Below, piece after piece: positions 26,649-34,704 of a stretch of 62,997 bases of DNA. The notes beneath the pieces are model-generated. The model was not told the DNA's origin and ran no database searches. It was given only the letters and a program-made list of their open reading frames with translations. The translations under genes and the position numbers were made by a program. The stretch lies in NCBI GenBank assembly GCA_019752535.1, contig JAIEMA010000033.1:1-62997 (forward strand). The letters run 5' to 3'. Each line of letters starts with the position of its first letter. Positions within the stretch are counted from its first letter, which is position 1. The DNA is from Bacteriovoracaceae bacterium. GTDB lineage: Bacteria > Bdellovibrionota > Bacteriovoracia > Bacteriovoracales > Bacteriovoracaceae.

Positions 26649-26849
26649 ATGAAAAAAAAGAGTTCAAGAAAATGTCCAAAAAAAACCAGGATTACTGACC
26701 ACTTCACTAGGGAGCGGCGTATTGATGGCGAGGTTGTGGCGAGGGTGACGAAAGTATTTGTAAATGGAAAGTCGACGGGGAGAACTTATATTAAAGGAGA
26801 TCCCGATGCATTTTTAATTGAATGCCTACCCCAATTTCAAATTGAGTAA
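26649..26849 (+). CDS. Small basic protein of the accessory island
   Basis: 66 residues with a very basic start (MKKKSSRKCPKKTRI), then RRIDGEVVARVTKVFVNGKSTGRTYIKGD, which looks like two antiparallel beta strands. A strong ribosome site AAAGGAGAG precedes the ATG. No family is recognised. It opens the plus-strand island gene row and may be a DNA- or RNA-binding accessory protein. Confidence 0.55.
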   Translation: MKKKSSRKCPKKTRITDHFTRERRIDGEVVARVTKVFVNGKSTGRTYIKGDPDAFLIECLPQFQIE

Positions 26850-26975
26850 TTTTCAGACACAAGCATTTAGCTCTTAAGTTCTGCGAAGTTTCTACAATTT
26901 TGCTTGTGATCTAAGCCACGGGGATTATGAGATTAAGAGAGATTTTTAGTCGAGCAACTTAAGGAGTATATCCAA

Positions 26976-27185
26976 ATGAACGTTAAATATCGAAAACCGA
27001 TTTCTCCGAAAAAGCAAAAAAATCCCTTTATAAAAAGTCCAAGACCTGTCCCGGAAAGATTGTATCCAGATATCTCCGAAACCAACCCACCTCAAGGGCC
27101 ATTAATTGAGTGGTATGAAATAAAACTCTGGAAGCTTGATCCAAGCTCTAATAAATCTTGTGATACGGGAGAGAAATATGGATGA
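26976..27185 (+). CDS. Small proline- and lysine-rich protein of the accessory island
   Basis: 69 residues, rich in Pro and Lys (PISPKKQKNPFIKSPRPVPERL), probably disordered for the most part. AAGGAG lies 11 bases before the ATG. Its stop overlaps the start of the PcfJ-like gene by 8 bases, so it is translated in the same unit. The function is unknown. Confidence 0.5.
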   Translation: MNVKYRKPISPKKQKNPFIKSPRPVPERLYPDISETNPPQGPLIEWYEIKLWKLDPSSNKSCDTGEKYG

Positions 27186-28287
27186 TCGCATTCCAATTGC
27201 ATTGGTAAGCCGGTTGATTCGCTTCTTGCCAGAGCATGCATTCATTGAATCCTTGCAAAGCCATGGCTTCAGCACTGAAGCAGAGGATCTTGAAGGCCAA
27301 GACTTCTTTACCCGGAGAGACGTCTTCATACTTCATGATCTCTCCCGTAAAGAAGGCAAAGGGCAGATCGTCAGCATCTTGCTAGCGGATACAAGGCTAA
27401 GAGGTATGTTCTCTTTCCTCCCCAACGCTCCTTCGAGAGAGCCTTTTATGTCAATGCCCTTGCCAATGGTGGAGACAGAGGACAAAACCCCAGAGCAAAT
27501 ATTTGAGCTCTACTTCTCAAAGGTCTTCCCGCCTGAGGCGGTTGAATTATTCAAGTCATCACTTAGTGAGCATGGAACAAAAGCACTTAACAATCTAATG
27601 CACCTTAAGTGGTATGCTAAAGACTACAAAGGGCACTACAGCGATTTCTTTAAGCTCGATCACTGCAGGGAAATTTGCAATTTTGAGTATCATCCCATTT
27701 TCATTCACCGCCAGATATTGAAGCACTACTCACTAAAGAGATTGTTTCGCCTAATGGTGGACACGACGGGATTCGACGACTTTTCTGCTTTTACTCTGTC
27801 TGACCATTTTAATCGCTTAGTAGGTAGGCCTCAAAAAGATATCAAACAGGTTTTGCCAAAGAGACCGCGTTCTCTACAAGAACTGTATAAGAAAGTAGAC
27901 GACAGAATCCAGCCCATTTTGTTTAAGCAAGTAGAACTAAAACAGAAAATCGAGCATTTGGATGAAGCCTTAGTCTGTGGCTACAAAGTTGAAGTGCCCA
28001 AAGTTAGCGAGGATCTTATTCAGATTTCTAAGGAGCTTCAGGTTTGTACTGATAAGTACATCGAAAGAGTGCTGAAGGGTTGGTCCCAAATCTTAGTCCT
28101 GAAAAAGAACGACGAACGTCAGCTGGTAGTGGAGCTGCAGGAAAATCAAGATGGATTTCGGATTAAGCAGGTTAAGGGGCTTGAGAATGATGATTCAATG
28201 GAGGGTCCTGAGGGGATTTATCTAAGATCCTCCATCTTATTGCAAGTCAATAGTCAAAAAAACGAGAGGAAACTATGTCATACGTAG
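27178..28287 (+). CDS. PcfJ-like protein of a mobile element
   Basis: 369 residues from the ATG at 27178 (ribosome site GGGAG; a longer frame from 27136 lies inside the previous gene). The C-terminal third, with PKVSEDLIQISKELQVCTDKYIERVLKG, then LVVELQEN and IKQVKGLEND, follows the PcfJ pattern (dLi..g.el..Ct..Y...v, vvElq, i.Q.kG..N). PcfJ proteins occur on conjugative plasmids and phages, and their role is unclear. The N-terminal 200 residues are unfamiliar. Its last 13 bases overlap the next gene. Confidence 0.55.
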   Translation: MDDRIPIALVSRLIRFLPEHAFIESLQSHGFSTEAEDLEGQDFFTRRDVFILHDLSRKEGKGQIVSILLADTRLRGMFSFLPNAPSREPFMSMPLPMVETEDKTPEQIFELYFSKVFPPEAVELFKSSLSEHGTKALNNLMHLKWYAKDYKGHYSDFFKLDHCREICNFEYHPIFIHRQILKHYSLKRLFRLMVDTTGFDDFSAFTLSDHFNRLVGRPQKDIKQVLPKRPRSLQELYKKVDDRIQPILFKQVELKQKIEHLDEALVCGYKVEVPKVSEDLIQISKELQVCTDKYIERVLKGWSQILVLKKNDERQLVVELQENQDGFRIKQVKGLENDDSMEGPEGIYLRSSILLQVNSQKNERKLCHT

Positions 28288-28916
28288 AAAATTGCATGCT
28301 GAAAAATACAAAAAAAATAATTAAGGAATTAAATTGCGAGATGGCATATCTGCCAGATGGGGTTGAGAGTTTTTTGGATGAGGTTTTAATTCTGCTTAGT
28401 CGTTACAGTGTTTCTAGAGATGAGATTTTTAGGCTGACAGATCATCTTGAAAGGGATTTTGTTGATCGCTGGAAAGTATTGCCCCTTATATTTAAAAAAT
28501 ATCTTATTGAGCTCAAGACAGATGCAAGTAGCTTAGGATTTAGTGCTGTTGCTGATAAATACGAAAAAAATTACAGGAGGAAAAGACCATATTCTGTAAA
28601 TCTTCCTCAAGGCTTAGCTGCTCTTGCTGAGCTCAAACAAAAACTAGATCAACTTAATTATGATTTAGATACAGATGATCAGTATGCAATGGAGCGTGAC
28701 AGTAGTCTGCTGATGCTTTCGACAATAAAATACAAAATTGAGAATATTTTAGCCACAATCTATCCTGATCCGATTTCATTTTCTAATAAAAAATATCGAG
28801 AACAGATAGTCGACTTGGTATCCTCCAAACGATTTAGTGCTCAAAGCGTCGCAAGTAGAGTTGGCATAAGAGTGGATACACTTCAAAGATGGATACAAGA
28901 AAATGGATCTCCCTGA
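28275..28916 (+). CDS. Accessory-island protein with C-terminal helix-turn-helix
   Basis: 213 residues, mainly helical. The last 45 residues (YREQIVDLVSSKRFSAQSVASRVGIR) have the spacing of a transposase/Mor-type helix-turn-helix, ending TLQRWIQENG, as in the DNA-binding N-domain of IS3 OrfA proteins but at the opposite end. AGAGG lies 5 bases before the ATG, which overlaps the PcfJ-like gene. It is probably a DNA-binding regulator or maintenance protein of the element. Confidence 0.6.
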   Translation: MSYVENCMLKNTKKIIKELNCEMAYLPDGVESFLDEVLILLSRYSVSRDEIFRLTDHLERDFVDRWKVLPLIFKKYLIELKTDASSLGFSAVADKYEKNYRRKRPYSVNLPQGLAALAELKQKLDQLNYDLDTDDQYAMERDSSLLMLSTIKYKIENILATIYPDPISFSNKKYREQIVDLVSSKRFSAQSVASRVGIRVDTLQRWIQENGSP

Positions 28917-29049
28917 TTTAGAGTCGATTGTCGTAAGATTAGTAAAAGTATAAAAGAAAAGTTTTTTGTGTTCGTTTGGTGATTCCTTAACACTATATTT
29001 AAAATTTTTTAATGGTTTATATTTAAGAGTCTGGGAAAGAGAGTAATTC

Positions 29050-30258
29050 ATGAAAAGCTTTAAGTTAGAAGTAGAGTCCTACCTACGAAAAGGCTTTCCC
29101 TGTGAATTAGATCTGCGAAGATGTATTAAAAAAAAAGTGAATCCTGGCACAAATCGTTTTACAAGCGATGAGAGATTTGTTTGGCCACGTCCTGTTAAAA
29201 ATCTTCAAGACAAACTAAAAGAAATTGAAAATGAGTTTTTCGAATACCTTAATTACATTGAATTAAGAGAGGATTTATTCTTTGTCTCTGTCAAACAATT
29301 GCAATCTCAGTTGATAAAGAAGTCAATAGAACTATATGGTGACGAGATTTATCACCCTGTACACATAGTTATCAGTAAATTTATTAATAGCTATCTTAGT
29401 CTCGATGCTGAAACACCCAAGTCGATCCTGTGTAAATTTTCGGCAAAAAAAAAGGTTAGAAGGAAAGTTCAAGCCAAGATTCATCACAAGCATCTTCTTA
29501 CTCAAAATCTTATTAATAAACTTGAGATAAAGTATGGACTAAAATATTTGGTTATCGATGATGACGTTAACCCTAATCTTCAAATGAGTTTCCTTAAAAA
29601 ATTGGTTAAAGCATTTCAAGCGTTTATTAAAGCCACTAAGATTGAGCCAAGTTTGATTGGATTCAACAAAAGGCTATCAATTAGATTCCAAATGATGGAC
29701 AGAAGCAGGCTACTTAATAATGCTTCATTTAATCATGGTTATTTTGAAATAAACTTACATTATTCCTTTAGAACTAGTTCTTTTGTGCATGAGTGGGGGC
29801 ACGCTCTTGATTACTTCATAGGTCAGCGGCATGGATCGCAAGACTATTTTTCATCCTTAGATCTTAGCTTTTTGAAGAATTGTCAAAACAGTGATTTGTC
29901 AGTCTTAAAACAAAAATTCCTAGCTTTAAGTTTAATCCAAAAGACGAATACTCTTCATGAGCTGTTAAAAAGAAACTATGGCAAGGAAGATATAAAATAT
30001 TTTTGCGATGAGACTGAAGTATTCGCTCGTTCATTTGAATTATTTATTGCAAGTGAGATGGAGGATGATGATGAAGCTTGCAGAATGTCTGATCGTTATA
30101 ATACTTGGCACTATCCTTCTCTAAGGGTCATGAAGTACTTCAAGAATGATTTTAGGCATCTCCTTAGGCGATATGAAGATTTGATAAGGGACGATCTATT
30201 AATAGACCAGCCATTCGATTCCAATCCAAAAAGTAATAAAGGCTTATATGAAAATTAG
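29050..30258 (+). CDS. HEXXH protein resembling polyvalent-protein metallopeptidases
   Basis: 402 residues. The zinc motif lies in SSFVHEWGHALDYFIG, and about 80 residues later DETEVFARSFELFIASEME supplies the acidic residues. This arrangement (HEWGHALD, then T.vFARsFE) is typical of the metallopeptidase-like domain in large polyvalent proteins of phages and conjugative elements. The basic N-terminal half (residues 1-180) is unfamiliar. No signal peptide is present, so it would act in the cytosol or after transfer to a recipient. It overlaps the next gene by 11 bases. GC is low, as in the rest of the island. Confidence 0.65.
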   Translation: MKSFKLEVESYLRKGFPCELDLRRCIKKKVNPGTNRFTSDERFVWPRPVKNLQDKLKEIENEFFEYLNYIELREDLFFVSVKQLQSQLIKKSIELYGDEIYHPVHIVISKFINSYLSLDAETPKSILCKFSAKKKVRRKVQAKIHHKHLLTQNLINKLEIKYGLKYLVIDDDVNPNLQMSFLKKLVKAFQAFIKATKIEPSLIGFNKRLSIRFQMMDRSRLLNNASFNHGYFEINLHYSFRTSSFVHEWGHALDYFIGQRHGSQDYFSSLDLSFLKNCQNSDLSVLKQKFLALSLIQKTNTLHELLKRNYGKEDIKYFCDETEVFARSFELFIASEMEDDDEACRMSDRYNTWHYPSLRVMKYFKNDFRHLLRRYEDLIRDDLLIDQPFDSNPKSNKGLYEN

Positions 30259-30709
30259 ATCAGACATTGAAGTTGTCGTTAAAAAGGCAAAAGTCGTATT
30301 TGATGAGTTGGATAAAATAATTCCTGGGATTAAGAAGAAGGCATACCTAGTTTATTCATCTCGATTTGGTCAATGTGCTATTGGAAGTGATATCTTTTTC
30401 ATTCTAACTGAATTTCCTCAAGCTTTTGTTACAAAGGAAAGAGTTTCAATCGTGACTAGTTTATTAAAGGATCGAAAAAAAGCACTAAAAGAATTATCCG
30501 ATATCAAAGTTATAGATAAGAAAATCGATTTGGCGTTAGCTGATATATTAATTTCAGAGGATGTTAATGTTGAGTTGAGGTTTCATCCAGGGATGCTTGA
30601 TTACTCTCTAATAAATAAGGTTCTATCTTCAGGGTTAATTTCAAGCTCTCATACTAAAACACAACTTGCTCCAGTGCTATTTAACATAGGCTCAATTCTT
30701 ATTGGTTAA
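30248..30709 (+). CDS. Small accessory-island protein of unknown function
   Basis: 153 residues, basic, no signal peptide or membrane segment. The ATG lies inside the end of the HEXXH gene with AAAGG upstream, so it is coupled to it. The coupling suggests a partner, for example an inhibitor or immunity factor of the peptidase-like protein, but that is inference only. No family is recognised. Confidence 0.55.
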   Translation: MKIRSDIEVVVKKAKVVFDELDKIIPGIKKKAYLVYSSRFGQCAIGSDIFFILTEFPQAFVTKERVSIVTSLLKDRKKALKELSDIKVIDKKIDLALADILISEDVNVELRFHPGMLDYSLINKVLSSGLISSSHTKTQLAPVLFNIGSILIG

Positions 30710-30723
30710 ATTTTTATTGAGAG

Positions 30724-30778
30724 AAGTTCCAAGCTAAATTCAAAGTGCCAGTGCTTAGGTAAAAGTCATTTGGAACTT
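30724..30778. terminator. Inverted repeat at the right island border
   Basis: AAGTTCCAA (30724-30732) and TTGGAACTT (30770-30778) form a perfect 9-base-pair stem around a 37-base spacer, ending in a short T run. It sits between the island row and the convergent secreted-protein gene and may end both transcripts or be part of the island boundary. Confidence 0.4.
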
Positions 30779-30781
30779 TTA

Positions 30782-31348
30782 TTAATTCGTCTCAGGCCAG
30801 CAAGGAGAATAGTCTTCCGTGGCACTGACGGCTAGGTTGAGTTGAGTGCTGCGATCGACATCAATCGAGCCATTATCGCGCTCAAGAGCACAGTTTAAAT
30901 GCAAAGGACTCATGCGACAGCAGACTGATCCTTTCGTGTCAGTGGACTTAAGCATTGTCGTTTTGGGAGTTTTCTTTTGCTTGTCAAAAAAAGTCACACG
31001 TTTACAAATGAGTTGGGCTTTTACATCAAGGCCTGAGGCGTGAAAGCGATCAGGAAAGAGGCCCATGTTAAATGAGATGCGCTCATTAGGAAGCAAACTC
31101 GTCGCTTCTTCAAGTCGATAAGTCGGCCCTTGGTCTTGGCCATTTTTGTGCTCTACAGATAACTGACAGCCAATCAAACCAGCTTTATGATTTGCTTCAA
31201 AATCGGCAGCGAGATACACGCGTTTACTTGAGGGAATAAGCTCTGTGTGCAAAGTCACAGAAGCGAGATTTTGTTTATCACTAACTGTCAGCGCTGCTTG
31301 GGCGAGAGTAAATGGAATTAAGATGAGGCCTACAAAAAATTTGAACAT
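30782..31348 (-). CDS. Exported protein of unknown function
   Basis: 188 residues with a signal peptide (MFKFFVGLILIPFTLAQA). Six cysteines in the mature part (for example GCQLSVEH, ICKRVTF, VCCRMS, NCALERD and PCWPETN) suggest disulfides; the protein looks beta-rich. No family is recognised. It follows the gene at 31363 on the same strand, 14 bases apart, so the two are likely to be co-expressed. Confidence 0.6.
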   Translation of the reverse strand: MFKFFVGLILIPFTLAQAALTVSDKQNLASVTLHTELIPSSKRVYLAADFEANHKAGLIGCQLSVEHKNGQDQGPTYRLEEATSLLPNERISFNMGLFPDRFHASGLDVKAQLICKRVTFFDKQKKTPKTTMLKSTDTKGSVCCRMSPLHLNCALERDNGSIDVDRSTQLNLAVSATEDYSPCWPETN

Positions 31349-31362
31349 AGAGACTCCTCAGC

Positions 31363-32007
31363 TCAAGTCATGATTGAATAATCTTTCAGATTACTCACAT
31401 GCACTTTTAAATCTTTCATTTTTATATCTACCTTCGCTTTTTCAGGCGCAGTTAACAGGGGAAGCAAGGCTTGTTCAATTTCTATGACTTCAATCATTGG
31501 ATTTTGTTGATTGTAAGTTCCAGTCAGCAGCATCACACTTGCACATCTTTCATCAAAGATTGTCATCAGGATCTGTTTGGCTTCAGCCGTTTTTCCCGTC
31601 TGTTTTAGAAACCAGGCCCAACTGTAACTCTTCTCGCCAAAAGTTGTTTTAAGAAGTTCGATATGTGGAGTGATGGCCTTCACTTCTGGTGCACTTAAGG
31701 TCACTTCCCACTTCGGGCTCTCTTTGATTTTTGCTGCGATAGCTTGGCCAATACTTGTCAGCGGAATGTGCGATAGATCTTGGCTAGGAGAGGTGACTTT
31801 TTCGACTTTAAGAATGGCAGCGACACTGCTTAGATTTTGCATGTTTTGAAGATGAGTCTGAACTGCGGAAAGAGAGAGAGAGTAAGTGGGAGGAGGTGGC
31901 GCTAAAGAAGCTCTTGCTTCCACCATGTCGGCCGACGCATTCTGGGCCATCTTAGCAAAAGTATTTCCGGATAGAATTAACGCCATTAAAATCAAGCAAC
32001 GCATCAT
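31363..32007 (-). CDS. Exported protein of unknown function
   Basis: 214 residues from the ATG at 32007 (GGAG 6 bases before it; an upstream TTG is unlikely). A signal peptide ends at NTFA, about residue 18. The mature part is helical with AEAKQILMTIFDE and NLSSVAAILKVEK, and may adopt a helical repeat fold. The function is unknown. Divergent from the membrane-protein gene at 32055, with a shared promoter region. Confidence 0.55.
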   Translation of the reverse strand: MMRCLILMALILSGNTFAKMAQNASADMVEARASLAPPPPTYSLSLSAVQTHLQNMQNLSSVAAILKVEKVTSPSQDLSHIPLTSIGQAIAAKIKESPKWEVTLSAPEVKAITPHIELLKTTFGEKSYSWAWFLKQTGKTAEAKQILMTIFDERCASVMLLTGTYNQQNPMIEVIEIEQALLPLLTAPEKAKVDIKMKDLKVHVSNLKDYSIMT

Positions 32008-32041
32008 CACAAACTCCAGTGTCAAAAAAAATCACTCTCTC

Positions 32042-32048
32042 TTATACT
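32042..32048. promoter_or_regulatory. Palindromic promoter core shared by divergent genes
   Basis: Around CTCTTATACTAGAG both strands give a -10-like hexamer: TATACT on plus (32043-32048) and TATAAG on minus. The two genes start within about 40 bases on either side. No clear -35 boxes are visible, and the call rests on the hexamers alone. Confidence 0.3.
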
Positions 32049-32054
32049 AGAGTC

Positions 32055-33056
32055 GTGAATGCTATCGTTCAATCATTAGATTTTTGCCGAGTCTCTCTGC
32101 TTAGGTTAACGCTTAGGCCTAGATTCTTTCGCACACTATATGCTCAAGCTCATACTCGTCTTGCGGTGGGAATGCTTCTGGTCACGGCGCTTTTTTTACC
32201 CATAGCTTTTTTAAAACCTGAAATTCTATTAGCTTTCGGCCCTTTAATCTTTGGCTATCCGCATTTGATCTCAAGCTACCGATTTACTCCAGAATTAAAA
32301 AATTTCGCTCTCTTTCTATTCATGACCGCAGTTGCAGTGGCCCTGCATCTGAGCCATGTGGGTGCTCCTCTTCCTTTTGGAGTGTGGCAGATAGTGGTGG
32401 CCACTGTGACGTTGATGATCTCTCGCAAGGGGCAGTGGTCTGCGATCTTGGTTTGCGCGGCCCTAGTGAAGCTTGCTTGGATGGAGCCTTTGATTTTTGT
32501 AGGCGGCTCTCTGCTGCTGCATAACTGGGTGGCGTTCTTTTATTGGATTAAGGTCTCACGAAATTCGGCGCGCCGGACTGTGGCGATCTTAGCGACTCTT
32601 CTTTTCTTAGCGATTCATCTTTTGGTGCTCATGGGAAATTTCGATGGATGGATTCCCCTCAATAATGGCAACGTCCATTTTGCAGGAAACGCTCAGAACA
32701 CCGCCTGGATGCTGGCCTCTTGGTCAAATGATGTGATCGTTTGGTATCGCTTCTTAGTGCTCTATGTTTTTGGTCTCTCGGTTCATTACTTCGTTTGGCT
32801 GAGGGCGATTCCTGAAAGCCGTAAAGTGGGAGAGCACCCAAGTTCGTTTCGTTTGATATACCAAGATCTTAAGGCCTCAATCGGAGAGAAGGTTTTTCTT
32901 TTTACTCTGGCTTTAAGTGCTGGAGGGATTGTCCTTTGGCTCATCTCTCTGCCGCTAGGAGCACAAGTTTATTTTGAAATCGCCATTCTCCATGGATCGC
33001 TAGAGTTGATGTTTCTTCTGCCAAAAAAGTTCAATAATGTGAGATTTATTAAATGA
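32055..33056 (+). CDS. Polytopic membrane protein of unknown function
   Basis: 333 residues from the GTG at 32055. The frame is open from a GTG at 32019, but that start would lie within the promoter of the divergent gene; the true start is uncertain. About 8 membrane segments. Conserved-looking His residues near the membrane, in GYPHLISSYRF, LLHNWVAFFYW, SVHYFVWLRAIPE and ILHGSLELMF, recall membrane enzymes that hold a metal through His, but I cannot assign a family. The next gene overlaps by 4 bases. Confidence 0.6.
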   Translation: MNAIVQSLDFCRVSLLRLTLRPRFFRTLYAQAHTRLAVGMLLVTALFLPIAFLKPEILLAFGPLIFGYPHLISSYRFTPELKNFALFLFMTAVAVALHLSHVGAPLPFGVWQIVVATVTLMISRKGQWSAILVCAALVKLAWMEPLIFVGGSLLLHNWVAFFYWIKVSRNSARRTVAILATLLFLAIHLLVLMGNFDGWIPLNNGNVHFAGNAQNTAWMLASWSNDVIVWYRFLVLYVFGLSVHYFVWLRAIPESRKVGEHPSSFRLIYQDLKASIGEKVFLFTLALSAGGIVLWLISLPLGAQVYFEIAILHGSLELMFLLPKKFNNVRFIK

Positions 33057-34324
33057 TTAAGCTAATCCTCATCTTCATGATTATTTCATCCTCATGGGCA
33101 AGCGAGCGAGTCAAAGTGGACCCGCTCTCCTTTGGTAACGTGAGATTGGGAGAGGAGAGATTACCTCTTCGGACCAACTTTTTTGATATCAAGATGACTG
33201 GAGAGTTGAAAGTGGAAGCCTCACTTGTTGAGCATACATTTCAATGGGTAAGACTGGATGAGGCATTATTAGTTCCAAGAGCTCTTTTGAAAATTTCAAT
33301 TTCTAGTGAGACTCCTGAGAGCTATTCTATTTCCTATGGAGGACAAACTTTTATTCCTCTCTTTGATGCCAATTCAAAAAAGATTCACACGAGTCTTTTT
33401 ATTTCACTCTTTGAAGCGCTACCGCTTCAAATTATGAGTGGTGATCAAGTTCTGCATACCATTCGAGTGACACCTCGAACTCAAATGGGTGAATCAAAGC
33501 GACAATTAATTGATTACTCCTGCGCCCCTTATCATTTGGAGCTCAAAGGCTTAGAGAGTGATTATGTCTCCGTTGGTTGTAAAATTCAGCGCACTGGAAA
33601 ATTTGGAGATGAAACACCTTACCTTGAAGTGATTTTTACCACCGCTTCCCATCGCTTAAAGAATAAAAGTGATCCACCCTACAGAATCATTTTTAATCAA
33701 TCAGGAGAAGCCGTCTCTTCAATGATTAATGATGAGGCCAGAGAGGAGAGCTTTTCTATTTCTGCAACGACACCGACTCATTTACCCAGACTTAAATTGG
33801 CCATGGGAGTTGGGCCCTATTCTCTTTATGCTAAAAGTTCTGGAGAAAAAAAACGACTTGTAGCACCCACTCTGATGCTTTATGGAAATCTCTCTTTAAA
33901 CGATGCCAGCTCCTTAAGATTTTTCGATTCCTATTCAAAAATTGAATCAACAACTTTTCATAACTGGGGAACCTATTTTGCTTGGGATCTTGCTCGCTTC
34001 TGCGATCAGCGCTGTCAGCTCACATCCCTGATAGGGATGCAAGGCGTGGGCTATAGCTTCACTTCCAATGAACGGACTCATTCAGATGTTATCTATCCTC
34101 AGGGATTTGAGTTTGTGTACTCACATCCATTTGGTCTCTTAAACTACAAACTCAGCTATGGCATGTTTACAAGTTTATCGGGACTCTATGACTATCAAAA
34201 TATTTGGTTAAGATTTGGAAAAAAAATTTTCTGGGAGATTAATTACATTGATTGGAAGAAAGGTGAGCAGTCCGCCTCAATGTACGGTCTCTCCGTTGGG
34301 TTTCCTCTCGCTTCATTCTTTTAG
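33053..34324 (+). CDS. Exported protein, possible outer-membrane beta-barrel
   Basis: 423 residues with a signal peptide (cleavage after SWA, about residue 16) and an ATGA overlap with the membrane-protein gene. The first 230 residues are unfamiliar. Residues 240-423 alternate aromatic and polar residues (SLYAKSSGEKK, TYFAWDLARF, NYKLSYGMF, WEINYIDWKK) and end in Phe, as in outer-membrane barrels. I recognise no family. It is convergent with the MAPEG gene. Confidence 0.55.
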   Translation: MIKLILIFMIISSSWASERVKVDPLSFGNVRLGEERLPLRTNFFDIKMTGELKVEASLVEHTFQWVRLDEALLVPRALLKISISSETPESYSISYGGQTFIPLFDANSKKIHTSLFISLFEALPLQIMSGDQVLHTIRVTPRTQMGESKRQLIDYSCAPYHLELKGLESDYVSVGCKIQRTGKFGDETPYLEVIFTTASHRLKNKSDPPYRIIFNQSGEAVSSMINDEAREESFSISATTPTHLPRLKLAMGVGPYSLYAKSSGEKKRLVAPTLMLYGNLSLNDASSLRFFDSYSKIESTTFHNWGTYFAWDLARFCDQRCQLTSLIGMQGVGYSFTSNERTHSDVIYPQGFEFVYSHPFGLLNYKLSYGMFTSLSGLYDYQNIWLRFGKKIFWEINYIDWKKGEQSASMYGLSVGFPLASFF

Positions 34325-34704
34325 ATAAAAAATTTATAAATTAAAAAGAGACAAGAAGTGATGAGAACAGAAAAAGTTAAAAGCATTCCAAGCTGTCTAA
34401 ATCTCAAATCCTCTTTGATTTGACTTATCCCATAGGCGTGAGAAATTCTGCCAATGAGCAGTGCAGAACCTAGAGCGTGAATGAGTGTGCTAGCTGCCCC
34501 TTGCTGAGCAACAAATGAGATTGCAAGAAGTGCTAAGGGAACATATTCAGAAAAATTACAATGGGCCCGAATGGCTTTTGTGAGACTGATGTTCTTATCA
34601 TCCCCTAAAGCGACGCGCAGTTTTCTTCTGAAACCAATGGTTCTAAAGCTCAAGACAAGATAGACAATGGTGAGAAGAGCGCAATAGAGTCCTACAATAT
34701 TCAT
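34321..34704 (-). CDS. MAPEG-family membrane protein
   Basis: 127 residues with four membrane segments. The family pattern is at residues about 45-60 (RAHCNFSEYVPLALLAI, matching RvhgNfaEyvPl of the YecN-type MAPEG group). Members are glutathione-dependent or of unknown role. It overlaps the stop of the DUF3095 gene (ATGA), so the two are an operon. Confidence 0.85.
   Translation of the reverse strand: MNIVGLYCALLTIVYLVLSFRTIGFRRKLRVALGDDKNISLTKAIRAHCNFSEYVPLALLAISFVAQQGAASTLIHALGSALLIGRISHAYGISQIKEDLRFRQLGMLLTFSVLITSCLFLIYKFFI

Noticed and set aside
29050-30709. Toxin-antitoxin pair of the HEXXH protein and its small partner
   Set aside because: Neither matches a known toxin or antitoxin family. 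The coupling alone is not enough, and it is kept only as an inference in the gene entry.
24595-30775. Short shared words (TTTATTAAT and GGTAAAAGT) near both borders of the AT-rich island, as possible attachment sites
   Set aside because: Each is 9 bases in AT-rich sequence and their order is swapped between the borders, so they do not form a proper direct repeat. No integrase gene is present.
32659-32841. Minus-strand open frame inside the membrane-protein gene
   Set aside because: It has no ribosome site, no domain, and basic low-complexity content typical of an antisense frame.
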